Below are positions 1-11,400 of a stretch of 64,000 bases of DNA, in pieces. Each line of letters begins with the position of its first letter. The first letter of the stretch is position 1. Below the pieces are notes generated by a model that worked only from the letters and a program-made list of their open reading frames with translations, made no database searches and was not told the DNA's origin. The position numbers and the translations under genes are program-made. The DNA comes from Silene latifolia (Eukaryota; Streptophyta; Magnoliopsida; Caryophyllales; Caryophyllaceae): the NCBI RefSeq assembly GCF_048544455.1, contig NC_133536.1, positions 166,394,825 to 166,458,824 of the forward strand, given 5' to 3'.

Positions 1-821
1 TTTTGGTGGAGATGTGGTTACTATGTAGAAAACGAAAAAAACATAGAGTTACTATGTAGAATATCCTTTTTCTTAAAATGGTCTCTTATAAAAAATAACA
101 TATTTAACAAAACAATAGTGTTTTGCGATAGCACAAAAGTAATTAGGGCCAATTGTTTTTTTGCATGGAGCAAGTGCTTATTAGCGACTCCTTCTATCCT
201 GTCATTTGTTTATCTTTGGTTTTGGCATAAAACCAAGGAAAGAAGAGAGAGTCAATTATTAGATGGCAAGTAGATCAAATTGAGTGTGGTAGATCAAATT
301 GCCCATCAAACACATTACTAAAATAGAAAATTAAACAATTGATGAAACACTCAAAAATATAATAGGTAAACTAATGAACGTGATGAAGGGAATATTATAG
401 ATTTTTTTAATTAGTAATTTTCCCTCGTTTTAGTTGGTTTACCGTTATATTACGGAGTAGTAGTTTGTGCTTTTATCAGCTCATGAAATGGACGTAATGT
501 GCAACATATGACGGACCATTCTCTATACTACGGACCAATAACCCTTCTCATTCTAATTATATGTTTATTTTCAATTAATTTTTTTTTTGTTTTTTTGTTT
601 AAAGGGAGTTAGAAGAGCAATTTTAATGCTGATGAGATTTTAATCCATGTTATAAATACCACTTTTTATAACTTTATTAATTAAATTAATTGACATTTGT
701 TAATTAAAGTATTTTTTTTACAGTGTCAAATTGTAAACAATGTACTGAGGGATTATATAGTTTAATTAGACCAATTATGTAGTTAAGTGGACATCTCAAA
801 ATTGACCAATAACCACAAATA
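1..821. other. AT-rich intergenic DNA, nothing recognised
   Basis: This stretch is AT-rich with short homopolymer runs. I see no convincing reading frame, RNA gene or transposon end in it. It contains a short CGGAGTA-type word of the kind that recurs in the window. Confidence 0.5.
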
Positions 822-837
822 ACATATGAGGCATTTT

Positions 838-1077
838 TCCTTTGGCCAGCACTGCTCATCCTTTTGAGAATGTGGTAGATATTATTTTCGAAGAGCGTGT
901 TCAGACTTACGTCATACGCCATCAACACGATGTTGTTAACCGATGCAACCCGTACCTTGTTTTAGCTTATGTTCGTACTAGTTCATTAGTGTTTTATGTT
1001 GTAGTTTATAGGTATGGTTTAGTGAACCGTACCACTAGAATGTAAAACTCTTTCTTTACCGCTGTTAAAAAAAAAAA
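838..1077 (+). mobile_element. 5'-truncated LINE 3' end (or retrocopy) with 16-bp target duplication
   Basis: The insert ends in a run of about twelve A residues and is flanked by a 16-bp direct repeat with one mismatch (ACATATGAGGCATTTT at 822-837, ACATAGGAGGCATTTT at 1078-1093). That is the signature of target-primed reverse transcription. The body reads open for about 66 codons to a stop at 1043-1045, followed by a short tail with CTTTCTTTACCGCTGTTAAA just before the A run, a layout like the 3' end of plant L1 LINEs. The strand follows from the poly(A). No catalytic domain is left, so a SINE or a truncated processed transcript remains possible. Confidence 0.7.
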
Positions 1078-1260
1078 ACATAGGAGGCATTTTGCAACGG
1101 CCAATAAACTGATAATACATATCTTGGAATCTGCGTATATTGACTTTCACTTGACTATTTTGTAACGGTAATGTAATTTCAATGATCACCGTTTCAAGTG
1201 AACAGACTTAGCATCTTATAAAACAACTAATACGGAGTACAAGTTTGCTTGGAATGTTGA

Positions 1261-1309
1261 TAATAATAATAATAATAATAATAGTAATAGTAATAATAAT
1301 AATAATAAA
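1261..1309. repeat. (TAA)n microsatellite, interrupted
   Basis: About sixteen TAA units with two TAG interruptions. It lies beyond the 3' end of the ndhU gene. The poly-tyrosine frame crossing it on the minus strand is a by-product of the repeat. Confidence 0.9.
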
Positions 1310-1667
1310 TTATAAGGGTAATATCAAAGGATAAAGAAAAGGTCCTAAAGGAATAAATTAAAGAAATGGGAAAGATAGTAGTAGTAAATAGTAATGCAGG
1401 AAGGGGGGTGAAAAGAAGGTGCACCATTTACTTTATTTTGGCTTATTTACAACTCTCTATTCCGACTGCACCTTAATGAATAAATCACATCTAGGAATAT
1501 ATGATCAAAATGCTATGCGCATAGAAGTATCTTGATTCTTGAGAAATTAATAAGAGAATAGAAAATGTGACCGAGTAATGTTACGCTATACAAATTTGTA
1601 CACGAGATGTAAAAAGGGTGCTTCTAAAATTCTCACACACAGTGGCTTTGGTCGACATCATAGCATA

Positions 1668-4600
1668 TCACACTTGATTGAGAATGATGGATAGAGTAAA
1701 GGCCAGAACCAACCAGCCCAATAAGAAGTAGCCTACCACGATAGTCGGCCCAACGTTTTCAGGCTCCTGTGAGAAAACATGGTAAGTTTTTTCAAAGCTT
1801 GCCTTCTCTCTTGAGTGATTAATGATGATTATATACGTGTTAAGTCATTTAATTCATTTCATGAGATAAATAGAATGGTTGGATGGTTTCATATAATGCT
1901 TAAAATAAAACTGTATAAGAATAATTCAAAATTTACAAAATTTCACTTTAGACGGACACTATTCGTCAAAAGTTGTAGACGGGTCAAATATGTGACAAGT
2001 TATATAATAAGACAAATAACAACTGAGATGGTGGTGGTTACTATTCATGCAAAAATGAGATTATTTGACCTGTTTACATCTTTAGACGGATATATATGTC
2101 TACAACAAGACTAATTTTACAAAAATATAGAGCGAAACGGGATACTGACCTGAGCAGGTGGGGTGCCTTTAATAGCAGTTTGTGTTAAATCAACCTCGAA
2201 AGGCCACACATATCTTTCTGGACCTTCGCTTCTGGATAGGCTCCAATCATACAGTCTCCTCTCTTCTTCCGTTGATAATATTCTGTAGGACTCCTATTCA
2301 ATCTTAAAACTATTAAAAACCCGAAAAGGCAGCTGAGTCGGTTTTATGTTTTCTTACAACATTTACAAGGTTAATTACTTCTTACTCGTAATATGTAAAA
2401 CCGTCTCATATAAAGTTTGTTTTTGGTAAAATTATAATTTAATCGAGGGTGGAAATAGATTGAGAATTGTTAATTATTCAAATTTTGTGTGAAATATGAG
2501 GAACAAGGCTCTCAAATAGCAAGACTCCCATTCAATTTTTTGCGGTTTTAAGAAAAAATAACATAACGATATTATTACGTAGTTGCTCATTCATGTACGA
2601 GTTTTACTCATTCATGAACTTTTTTTAATTATTTTTCCATTGTATACCCCTTGCCTAGAAAGGGACAAAAAAACTCTCTAATTCTCTCTTTCACAAAATT
2701 AATCAAATCCACAAAATTATTTGAAAAATCCGTCAAACTACAATTATGGATGTTAATTCTCGTATCGATCAAGTAATAATTCTAATTCTTAATTTTATTA
2801 ATTATATTGTATAAAATTAAGGAATTATTTTACACTAATTAAATTAGGATTTGTTTAAACAGAAATGATAAACAAATACAGTTGTGACTAGACAAAACAC
2901 AACATCCAGTTCATGAATCATGACTTGCAATTACAATTTCGATTATATTGTATAACTTATGTTCTAATGTTCTATACAATAATCACAAGGAACTCAACTG
3001 AAGATTCGACGGAGCGAGAAACAATTGAATGAATTCCAAAGAAAGATGCATTAAATGTTGAAAAAATTGATGTGAATTAGTTCACCGCCCTTTTCACTAC
3101 CTATTGTACATATAATTCATATGATTCTTAGTTTGGATGAGGGTTGTTAGAGAGAGAAAATTGGAGAAAATAATTGAATTGGAAAAAAAAGGAAAATGAA
3201 AAAAAAGAGTATAATGATTATTTTTGTCCATTAAAGAATAAAATCCGTCCATGAATGAGAATTACCCATTTTATTATTTGCTAAAATGTGATATGATCTG
3301 CCTAAGACATGTAAGGCAATTGTTGTATGGTTTTCTAGGAATAAGATGTTAATTTGCTTCTTAATTCTTACTCGTATATCGAAACTCTGTTATTAGTCGT
3401 AGTAATTAAGATACAGATTAGACGAGGTGTTGACATTATGAGAGAAAGTACCTTTAGAAGATCAAGCTCTTTGTTAAGTTTCTCGTCATCCAACCCTTGG
3501 CTTTCGAGCTCCTTTACCCTATTCTGGTATGTTACTCTCACCTATGCACAAATGACCAAAGTTATGCGGTATCAAGATGGGGGCTTCACATAATTTAAAA
3601 TGAAAGTATTGACAATAAAACTTGTTCATTCATCTTCAACTATGAATTCAAACTTTAATTTGAAGAATAATATCACTGGGACGGAGGGAACTTATTACGT
3701 ACCAACTGGTTATTCTATTACACATCTTAGGAAAAAAAACATAATTCACGGTACTGAAATAGGAAGACGATACAAATACGAAACTTCTGTGATTGCTTAG
3801 CATAGTGATCACAGAAGAGGATATAATTTGATTAAATATGGACAACATCGTTATGTCTATATATCCGAATTTCTGCCGAAAAATATTGCAGAACCTGAAA
3901 TGATTATAAAACTTTTTTTTTTTTTTTTGACAGCATAAAATGATTATAAAACTAATGTAGGTTGCAAGATGATGTACTAACCAAGTCATAAGTGCATCCT
4001 CTTTGAAGTCCCAGCCTACCATAATGATCCACATCTGTGATTGCTGCACCCTTAATACAAATTCTAATCAGGGATATAAGTCGTAGCACATCGATCTTAT
4101 ATTCAACTATTCGGTGTTCAAGATTCAAGTATTACGGAGTATGACATTATGCATAACCCGTTAACCCTGATCGTAATCATTAAATAAGTTTACAGAACAC
4201 ATATTATCTTCATACAGTTTCATGACCCCTCCTTCGGATTACATCGTCATGACTATTATCACATACTTCCTCCATTCAACTCCACTATACCACTTTACTT
4301 TATCACGTTTGTCAACGCGTGTTTTACGCGGTAAATATCGTTTGCTACGTATTTGCAAAAATTATAAAAGTTATATATTTTTAATGTACTCGTAAAGACG
4401 AATCAAACAAGATGCCACATGAAAATATTTTCACTAATGTATTGAGAGAAAATTGAAATTAAATGTTTATTTATGAATAGCGTAGAAAAGTGAAAGTGAT
4501 AGAGTGGAGTTGAATGGAGGAAGTATGTTACAGTGGCAAAATATGTTTGGTTTGCTTTTCAGCTGATAACACACGTCTTTTCTAATTATAAGAAGACTAT

Positions 4601-5175
4601 CACAACCAAAATCTTAAGTTGAGTCTGAAGCCTAATCAATGGGGGGATTCTGTACCTTAATACTAAGACGATGGTTGAGGCCCGATCAACATACAGTTCC
4701 ATACCTTCTTAGTTAATACTTTACTTGCTTCACATTGATTAAAGTCAAAAACAGTTTAATAATGTTGATCTTTGATTTTTTTTTTTTGTAGAGGAAATGT
4801 TGATCTTTGATAAGTCATGGGGAAACAGTATATAACAGCATATATATATATATATATTCACTAAACTGAAGAAAGTAGATTATAATTACCAATGCCACGC
4901 AAAGCTTTCTCAACATTAAGGGCAGAGATAATGGAGGGAGGTCCTTTGGCAACTTCTACGGAACTGCCGCTGCTTTCACCTTCCCAAGTCTCGGTAGTCG
5001 ACGATGATGATGCCGCCTCATCTGAGCTCCTTGCAACAAACCTCAAAAGAGTAGGGGCCTTCCTAAATGAAATGCTGCCAAAGTAATGACTAAGAGGAAT
5101 TTGTGTGGGTTTTAAGAAGGATGGCATTGTATCTCTGTAATGAGGTATACATGCTGTTGTTGATGACATTGCCAT
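1668..5175 (-). CDS. ndhU: NAD(P)H dehydrogenase-like complex subunit U (NdhU/CRRL), chloroplast, 5 exons
   Basis: Five exons on the minus strand: 4890-5175, 3982-4043, 3452-3541, 2150-2293 and 1668-1766. All introns start GT and end AG, phases agree, and the sum is 681 nt or 226 residues, close to the size I remember for Arabidopsis NdhU. Exon 1 encodes a Ser/Thr-rich chloroplast transit peptide and a conserved ALNVEKALRGI segment. Exons 2-4 encode a J-like domain beginning DVDHYGRLGLQRGC, followed by a charged helix and a segment with EEERRLYDWSLSRSE and YVWPFEV. There is no HPD motif, so it is J-like and not a canonical DnaJ. Exon 5 encodes a single membrane helix near GYFLLGWLVLAFTLSIIL. 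The family product is a stromal-side subcomplex subunit of the chloroplast NDH complex in cyclic electron flow around photosystem I. The assignment is by recognition. Introns 1 and 3 hold MITE-like insertions. Confidence 0.9.
2586..3259. mobile_element. MITE-like element in ndhU intron 3
   Basis: A 21-bp terminal inverted repeat begins CTCATTCATG at 2586-2606 and is matched in inverted orientation at 3239-3259 with three mismatches. The interior is AT-rich and non-coding, and the whole lies within the intron between exons 3 and 4. I could not settle a target duplication, so superfamily and exact ends are open. Confidence 0.4.
4266..4523. mobile_element. Stowaway-like MITE in ndhU intron 1
   Basis: A 258-bp element with long terminal inverted repeats starting CTTCCTCCATTCAACTCCAC and ending in the inverted copy GTGGAGTTGAATGGAGGAAG, flanked by TA on each side. 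This fits Stowaway/Tc1-mariner MITEs (CTCCCTCC-type ends, TA target). It sits inside intron 1 of ndhU and does not touch the splice sites. Confidence 0.8.
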
Positions 5176-5354
5176 CTGCTGATTAATTTTAAAGATGATT
5201 TAGGTGATAGTTTTCTTCTGGCTGAAATGTTCGTAAGACGGAGGAGAAAAGTGGTCTGAGTTCATTGCCCTATCTTTAAATTAGTCGACGCTGTCCATTC
5301 AGTCATATCTCATCTGTGTAGATAGAATTAGAGTTTGGTTATTATATCAACCCA

Positions 5355-5424
5355 GCCGTTGTAGTATAGTGGTAAGTATTTCTGCCTGTCATGCGGGTGA
5401 TCCGGGTTCGATCTTGGCAACAGT
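5355..5424 (+). pseudogene. tRNA-Asp(GTC)-like sequence, probably a pseudogene
   Basis: The D arm (TAGTATAGTGGTAAGTAT), an anticodon arm with loop CTGTCAT (anticodon GTC) and the T loop GGTTCGATC are recognisable as tRNA-Asp. The acceptor stem has a C-A mismatch and an end G-T pair, and the T stem lacks one base on its 3' side (TTGG where five bases are expected). An oligo-T run follows shortly downstream. Near-correct A and B boxes may still allow transcription, but a functional tRNA is unlikely. Confidence 0.65.
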
Positions 5425-5614
5425 GTTTTTCTATAAGATAAGAAAAGTAATCTTTAATGTTCGTTTACATTAATAATTCTTTCAAATTTATCATTTTATA
5501 TTTTTATGTTATCATTTTATCTTATTACTAGCTGTGGTAAATGGTAATCATCTAATCTAATGGTCAAGTGTTTGCATTTTCATACCTTTTTTTTTGATTA
5601 TATGCTTTATTGGT
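5425..5614. other. Spacer, nothing recognised
   Basis: AT-rich DNA between the tRNA-like sequence and a MITE remnant. No gene or repeat end identified. Confidence 0.4.
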
Positions 5615-5671
5615 GTGAAAATATTTTTACTTAATGTAATTGTAAAGACGAACCACATAAATATATTTTTA
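5615..5671. mobile_element. Remnant related to the intron-1 MITE
   Basis: The stretch TTAATGTAATTGTAAAGACGAACC resembles the interior of the MITE at 4266-4523 (near 4380-4440: TTAATGTACTCGTAAAGACGAA). It abuts the broken edge of the element 1 LTR at about 5672, so that LTR was probably truncated here. Confidence 0.35.
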
Positions 5672-7073
5672 CAAACATGTTTTCTACTAGATGCAAGCAA
5701 TTATTGTTGTGATGGGATCGAGTTAGTGTATATCTTACAATCCCTAGGAAAGTTTGGGTCCCGGAGCCAAATCGATTAGATTGTACAACACCTACAAGTC
5801 GACTTAATCCTCCTATCCAACTATAAGCATGGTCTAATGAGACTCGAGTTGGTTTATGTGTTACAAGTCTCATTGAAAAGATAAGTGATGAGTAAAAAAT
5901 GCAAGGATTCATAGACTCGCATTTCATCAAACATAACATGTGCATAAGTTGAAATCACAACAAGCAAGCAAATTAATTATGAAAGCATATTAGATTAAGC
6001 ATGAATCAATCCCCATGTTGGTTTCCCCTAATTCCCCATTAATCCTAGTTAAGATGACTACTCACTCATTATCAAGTTTAACATGCTAACAAGGTTGTCA
6101 ATCATACTAGCAAGACAAAACATGATGAATAAATGAAGATGATTAACAATAATTAAAAAGGGATTAAGAGAATTATACCTAATGATGATTCCAAAATAAT
6201 AAGCAAAGAATAATAGAAGTACTTGATTATTGATGGAAGGTTGTCAATCCTCCAAAATAAACCCAAAATAATCTTCAATTGCCCAAAATAAAAGATGAAC
6301 AATAGAGAAATTAAGAAAATGAGATTTGTATTAATGCTTAATTAAGAGTTGATTACAAGATTAAGATGAGATTAAAATTGGATTAGAATAACATATAAAG
6401 AGCCTGATAATCTAATTAGTACAATGAGGTATTTATACTAAGGATTAGGTACATAAATTAGGGTTACTAAGGGCTTAAATGACGATTAAGACCCTTAAGA
6501 AGAGTTGAGGAAGTGCTCCTCTCGAAGGAGATGCTCATCTTCGCTTTACTAGTCTTCTTGGAATATGCTCATCCCGAGCGGCTTGAGGGAGGGACGGCCT
6601 GCACTGGAGAGGAATCCGAGCGGCTAGGGGAGGGCGACGCTCGGATTGAGAGGGGCCAGGACGAGCGTCTTGACCACGGGACGCTCGGATTGCGGCAGGC
6701 CAGGACGCTCGTCCTGTGCACTGTGACGCCCGGATCAACAGCCAGTCAGCTTCTCTTCTTTTCTTTCTCCAACAATCCTCAAGGATCTTGTTGGAGATGC
6801 AAGGATCTTCCCATCATTGCCCATTTACTTCATTATTTACATAGGCCTTCTAGTCTTGTCTTCCCTTTGATGCTCGGTCATTAGATTCGATCAATTTAGC
6901 TCCATTTTGGCATGAAAATGCCAAGTTCTTACTCCTTTCCTACCAAGGGATCAAAACCTCAAAGAATATGCAAAACGAAAGACTAAAGATAGTAAATGAC
7001 CCAATTATGCACTAAAAAGCATAGGAACGAGGCTAATTCGGGGACTAAATATGTTCTAATATTGGTCACATCA
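5672..7073 (-). repeat. Element 1 3' LTR, truncated
   Basis: Matches 22447-23844 of the 5' LTR with scattered substitutions, but the last 314 bp or so of the LTR (as the element reads) are missing at the low-coordinate edge. It contains a GC-rich motif array at 6573-6736. The inner edge ends in CACATCA, followed by a purine-rich tract on the minus strand (TTTGGAGATATT), the likely polypurine tract. Confidence 0.85.
6573..6736. promoter_or_regulatory. CGNNCG motif array in element 1 3' LTR
   Basis: Seven to eight 12-bp sites such as GACGCTCGGATT and GACGAGCGTCTT at about 20-24 bp intervals. This is the counterpart of the array at 23344-23507 in the other LTR. See the findings for the interpretation. 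Confidence 0.6.
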
Positions 7074-9074
7074 AATATCTCCAAACCGAACCTTTGCTCG
7101 TCCCGAGTAAAGAGGTGACAAAACTAGGACCCTTATTTAAACTAACCTACTAATATTGCCGATATAAGAGAATTAGCGGGTCTCACTCCACCCCTTCAAC
7201 TCACAACAAGACAACCATGAGGTAAGATGCCTTCTTGCAAGGCAAGGTGGGTCTTGCCAAAATGGCGACACATCCAAGCATTAAAGCACACAAAATCAAG
7301 TAATGGATGCATATACAAAAGAATAGCCAGTTTCCTCGTCTAAGTGGCGGAAATTATCTAAAGGGGAAGCAATTCAAGGGTACACATTCCATTATAGATA
7401 CAGTTTCTTCAAACTACTAAGCCTAGAAGGATACCAATAAATCACCTCCAAGTTGTGTCAAGCTAAGGTACCTTTGTCCTCAATCGTTAAATGCTTTTGT
7501 CAAGAGTAAACTTCCTATGGTGTTAGAAACACTGGAGGATCGCGGAATTTCCATTCTTGCCTAGACAAGAAGAAGGGTCGTCCCCTCTCTACCATGGACA
7601 AAAGTGGATACGATGGAAAAGGGATCAATAGTATTTGAGTTTCATTTTGGGAGTTTGCTTTGTTGTTGTTTTTCCCCCCAATTTCTTATGGCATTTGTCA
7701 TTTGAGAACACTTTCTTTTTGCCATTTCTTTGATGTTTGGCATTTTCAACACTTGACAATTTTCAACTTTTCTTTGCATTTTCTTTTTGAACATTTTCAA
7801 AGTCACCCATTTGTAGTGAGGGTGCTTATATTTGAAGCATTATGAGTCTATTTTTGCTCCTCTTTTCATTTGATGCAATTTGTGCAAACTTCTTCAACTT
7901 TTCATTTCAATTCTTGAACTCAAATTTTTGAACAATTTTTGTGCCCATTCCCTTTGATGACAAAAATGTGGTAGAACATGGATGATGGTTGCATGGTTTC
8001 AAGGATGACCTTGGAATAAACGGTAGCCAAGGAGTTATTACACCACAAGGTACTCTTGACTAGGCCTTAATCCATGGGTCAAAAGATACTAGTATGACAC
8101 ATCCTAGGGTGTTTTACAAGTATTCTAACAAGCAAAGTCTTAAGAAGAAAAAGCATCTACAAGGACCTTATATACACTTGTCAAGCTTTCCAAATAGACG
8201 GTTTTCACAAAATTTTTCCTAAATGCAACTATATGCCATGATGCAACTAACATTTATACAACATAATGCATATGATTCTACCAACTAGTATGCCAAATAA
8301 TCTAAATGCAAGTCCTAAATTCACATTGTTTATACCGCATCAATCAAAATAAAGCCACATAGTCATTAACATAAAGAAGAAAAAGGAGATTGGAAAGATT
8401 ATACCATGCGGTCTTCAATATCCTCATGTTTCGGATGTGGCATAGTCGATCAATGTGAAAAAGGATGAACAAACACAATATATACAAACAATATATACAA
8501 GACTACAGTACAACGGAAATGAACATGTTTTTGGATTTTTCAATTTTTCAATTTTTTATGTATTTTTCGAAATTTTTCAATTTTTGTTTAAAAAGTCAAG
8601 TTAGAATTTCCCATCCCCACACTAGTATGGGCATTGTCCTCAATGGCCAATACGATAGGAAATTATGCAATTTATGTGAAAGTGCATGATTTCTAAGCTA
8701 AATGCAAACTAGACTAAACTATACTACATGATGCATGGTTTTTTGTTATGGTGGAGAGTTTAATTTAGATTAGCTCCCAATGCATATGCATAAACTTCCC
8801 CAAACCAAAATAGACATTATTTCTAATGTCAAAAATTTTGGGGGAGTTCATGCACTAAAATGCAATGCATGAAACTAAAATTTGTCATTTTGGATTTTGA
8901 AAATGGGAACAATAAAATGAACACCTCAATGGAACCAAGGTGTTAGTCCTCTAGATGGTGCTAGGACTCCACAAATCATGATCAAAATAAAATAATTATA
9001 AGAAAAACAAGAGAATTAGACAAACCATAAAGGAGGTGTAGGAATGTAGGATCCTCCCAAGAGTTTGCTAGTCC
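7074..9074 (-). other. Element 1 non-coding 3' internal region
   Basis: Two kilobases between ORF1 and the 3' LTR with no meaningful reading frame. The same sequence block recurs in the corresponding place in element 2 (16001-18104) and element 3 (26053-28135), including the stretch starting AAACCGAACCTTT next to the LTR and runs of T-rich low complexity. Its conservation across three elements suggests it is needed in cis, for example for packaging or 3' end formation, but that is inference. Confidence 0.7.
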
Positions 9075-10703
9075 TCAATCCTCGCCCATGGCGTCCTCAT
9101 CATCATCATCATCATCAACCTCCTCACTTGAGGCATCATCAACCTCCATGGATGTGGAGTCATTACCACTCTCACTTTCACTTCCATCTTCTTCCTCTTC
9201 TTCATTCTCTTCTTCTTCTTCTTCTTCTTCTTCTTCTTCTTCTTCTTCTTCTTCTTCTTCTTCTTCTTCTTCTTCTTCACCACTCTCATCAACAACCATC
9301 TCCTCTTCACCCGATCTACCACCTCTAGAAGTGATAGGAAAGAAGACATCATTATCCGCCTAACTAGGCAAAGGACAAGATGGATCGAGAAGTCCTTGCC
9401 TAGCAAGATGTAGGAGGGGCGGATATTGTGCTTTGTAAGCATCAACTCTATCTTCATAAGCTTGCTTATGCATTTCCTTCATCAATAAAGTCAAGTAGTC
9501 GTTTTCCGCCTTAGCATTTTCAGGTTTAAATTCTTGGTAGGTGAATGGGTAAGGTGGGGTGATAATGGAGGAGGAGGGCTCGGCAACTTCTTCCCCTTAG
9601 TGTTGAATAATGTATTCGGCTTCCTCAGAGAGTGGGAGAAGGTAATTCGGCTTATGAACATTCAAACGACAAATCTTGCTAGGCAATGTGAAGGATTTAG
9701 CATCATTTGTCAACCAACCAAATTTGTTGTCAAGTGTATCATTCTTGACCCATTTAAAATTTTGAACCATGGTGTGCAAATCAATAATATGGCCTCCCTT
9801 TACCGATGTATATGTGTCATTCTTTTTGAAATCCCGGTTAAAGTGCTTAGCCAAATAAGTCACTAATCCTCCGTTGACAATAAAGGCCATGCCTTCTTTG
9901 CCACAATCAACATTGAGCCACCTTTCAATCAAGAGTCGTAAAGCGTTGTATGGCTTTGTGAACTCTCTTCCAATGTTCAAAGTCGACTCGAGAAAAATAA
10001 AGTCAAGTTTGGTGAGATGATTTGTACCTTTCCTAACTATCAAGATATGCCCAACAACCTTATGCCATACTCTTATGCCCGGATGATGGACTAAGAGAGC
10101 ACGACAATCATGGTAAGATGTGAATTCTTTTCCGAAAATGGCCTTCCATAAAGGAGCGGGGTCATACTTGGTAGGCTTCTTTGTAAAAGTCGGGTCATCA
10201 CTAAGGCCAAATATTTTACCAAACTCTCCATAAGACAAACATCTATCAACATTCTTGAAACGAAACACAATATTGGTTCGGGTCTCCACCTTGGTGACTT
10301 TCAAAGAGCTTAAAAACTCTAAGGTGAGGGAAGAGTAAGTCAATTCTTGCATTTCAAACAATGTACTCAATCCCATAGACTCGAAAAAGGTCTTTGTTTG
10401 CTCTAGGACACCCAATTTCGACAAAGTGTCTTGACAAATGAACTTGGTGGGCAAGATAGTTTTCTTAGCAAAGGAAATAAATTTCTTCCTATGAGAGTCG
10501 GAAGTGAAAATTACCTCCGGATAATCGGCTAGTTGTTCAACAACCGGAGTAGTAGAAGTAGTAGCTTCCATAGGAGAATTTTGTTCTTGAATTTCCAACC
10601 TTGCATTATGAACTAACAATGCCTTTGATGCTTGAAGAGCTTGTTGTCTCTTAGAAAGGGTCTTCTTTTGGGGTGCCTTGCTTCCACCTTTTGTTCTTGC
10701 CAT
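9075..10703 (-). pseudogene. Element 1 ORF1 (Athila ORF-1 family) with two in-frame stops
   Basis: One frame runs from ATG at 10701-10703 to TGA at 9075-9077, interrupted by TAA (about 9597) and TAG (about 9360). The start (MARTKGGSKAPQKK) is basic. The middle (about residues 60-330) matches the Athila ORF-1 type: LTLEFLSSL, a YGEFGKIFGLSD-like segment, LWKAIFGKEFTSY and HHPGIRVWHKVVGH. It aligns with ORF1 of element 3, including the later QGLLDPSCPLPS segment (QGYVDPNGPLPS there). The C-terminal tail is acidic: a poly-Glu run from a (GAA)n expansion and then an Asp run ending AMGED. The family's function is not established; it occupies the env-like position of Athila elements. The stops make this copy non-functional as a full protein. 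Confidence 0.8.
9208..9279. repeat. (TTC)n / (GAA)n microsatellite inside ORF1
   Basis: About 24 trinucleotide units with few interruptions. On the ORF1 strand and frame they encode poly-glutamate, lengthening the acidic tail. The poly-Ser, poly-Leu and poly-Lys frames over it are shadows. Confidence 0.9.
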
Positions 10704-11043
10704 GCTCCTTTATGTAGTAACACCAAAAATAAGCTTGATTTCTTCAATTTCAATTAAGACCCAAATCGATTTAGGATAGTTGAATGTTGCCTTGTATCCC
10801 AAAAATTGACTTAAACTTTGAAGATTTTGGTGTTTTGATTGCTTGTTGTTGCTAAAGGAGTGATTTAATTTTGTTTTGAGGAAGTTTGGATTTGATTTGG
10901 TTGATTTTGGTTGAGAAATTTGATGTTGGTTGATGGAGAGAATGAAGGTTTTGAGGTTTTGGGTAGTGTTTATGTTTGAATGAATGAAAAGAATTGGGAA
11001 AAGGGGGTTTTTAAGACCCGTTGGATTTGAAAACCAGAGGGGA

Positions 11044-11400
11044 GACGAGCGGATAGGCGTCGGGACGAGCGGATTGTGCTGCTTTTGGCTTCAGGAAAAG
11101 ACGCGCTGGAGACGAGCGTCTTATAGGGAAGACGAGCGTCTTCTTGTATTGAGACGAGCGTCCTAAGCTGTAGACGCTCGGATTTCTTTCCAGGGAGAAA
11201 TCCCAAAATTTGCCAGTGAGAAGACGAGCGGATTTCCTATGGAATGACCGTCCTGGCTGAGACGAGCGGATTCTCTGGTGGGACGCTCGGATTCTCAGTC
11301 AGACCTAAAAGTTGTTTTTCCCAGCTTCTCAAGACGAGCGTCTTTGACCCTGGACGCTCGGGTCTTCATCAAGGAAATCCTCGTCGGGTCGCTCGGATTG
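11044..11400. promoter_or_regulatory. Internal CGNNCG motif array upstream of element 1 ORF1
   Basis: About a dozen sites such as GACGAGCGGATT, GACGAGCGTCTT and GACGCTCGGATT start at 11044, 11064, 11111, 11131, 11153, 11173, 11223, 11261, 11282, 11333 and 11353. Most steps are 20-22 bp, with gaps of 50 and 51 bp. The spacer before 11333 (GTTGTTTTTCCCAGC) resembles the spacer in the element 2 LTR array (CTTGTTTTTCCCAGC), so this block looks like a copy of a U3 region. On the ORF1 strand a weak TTAAAAAC stretch lies between array and ORF1, in the place of the TATA box of element 3. Confidence 0.6.

Noticed and set aside
1815..2114. 99-codon frame on the plus strand within ndhU intron 4
   Set aside because: It is antisense to the intron, AT-rich and has no recognisable domain.
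5355..5424. tRNA-Asp-like sequence close to elements that use tRNA-Asp as primer
   Set aside because: The nearby element is truncated and the tRNA-like sequence is not part of it. Proximity is most likely chance.
9065..9457. Poly-Ser, poly-Leu and poly-Lys frames
   Set aside because: They are other-frame readings of the (TTC)n tract. Only the poly-Glu frame belongs to ORF1.
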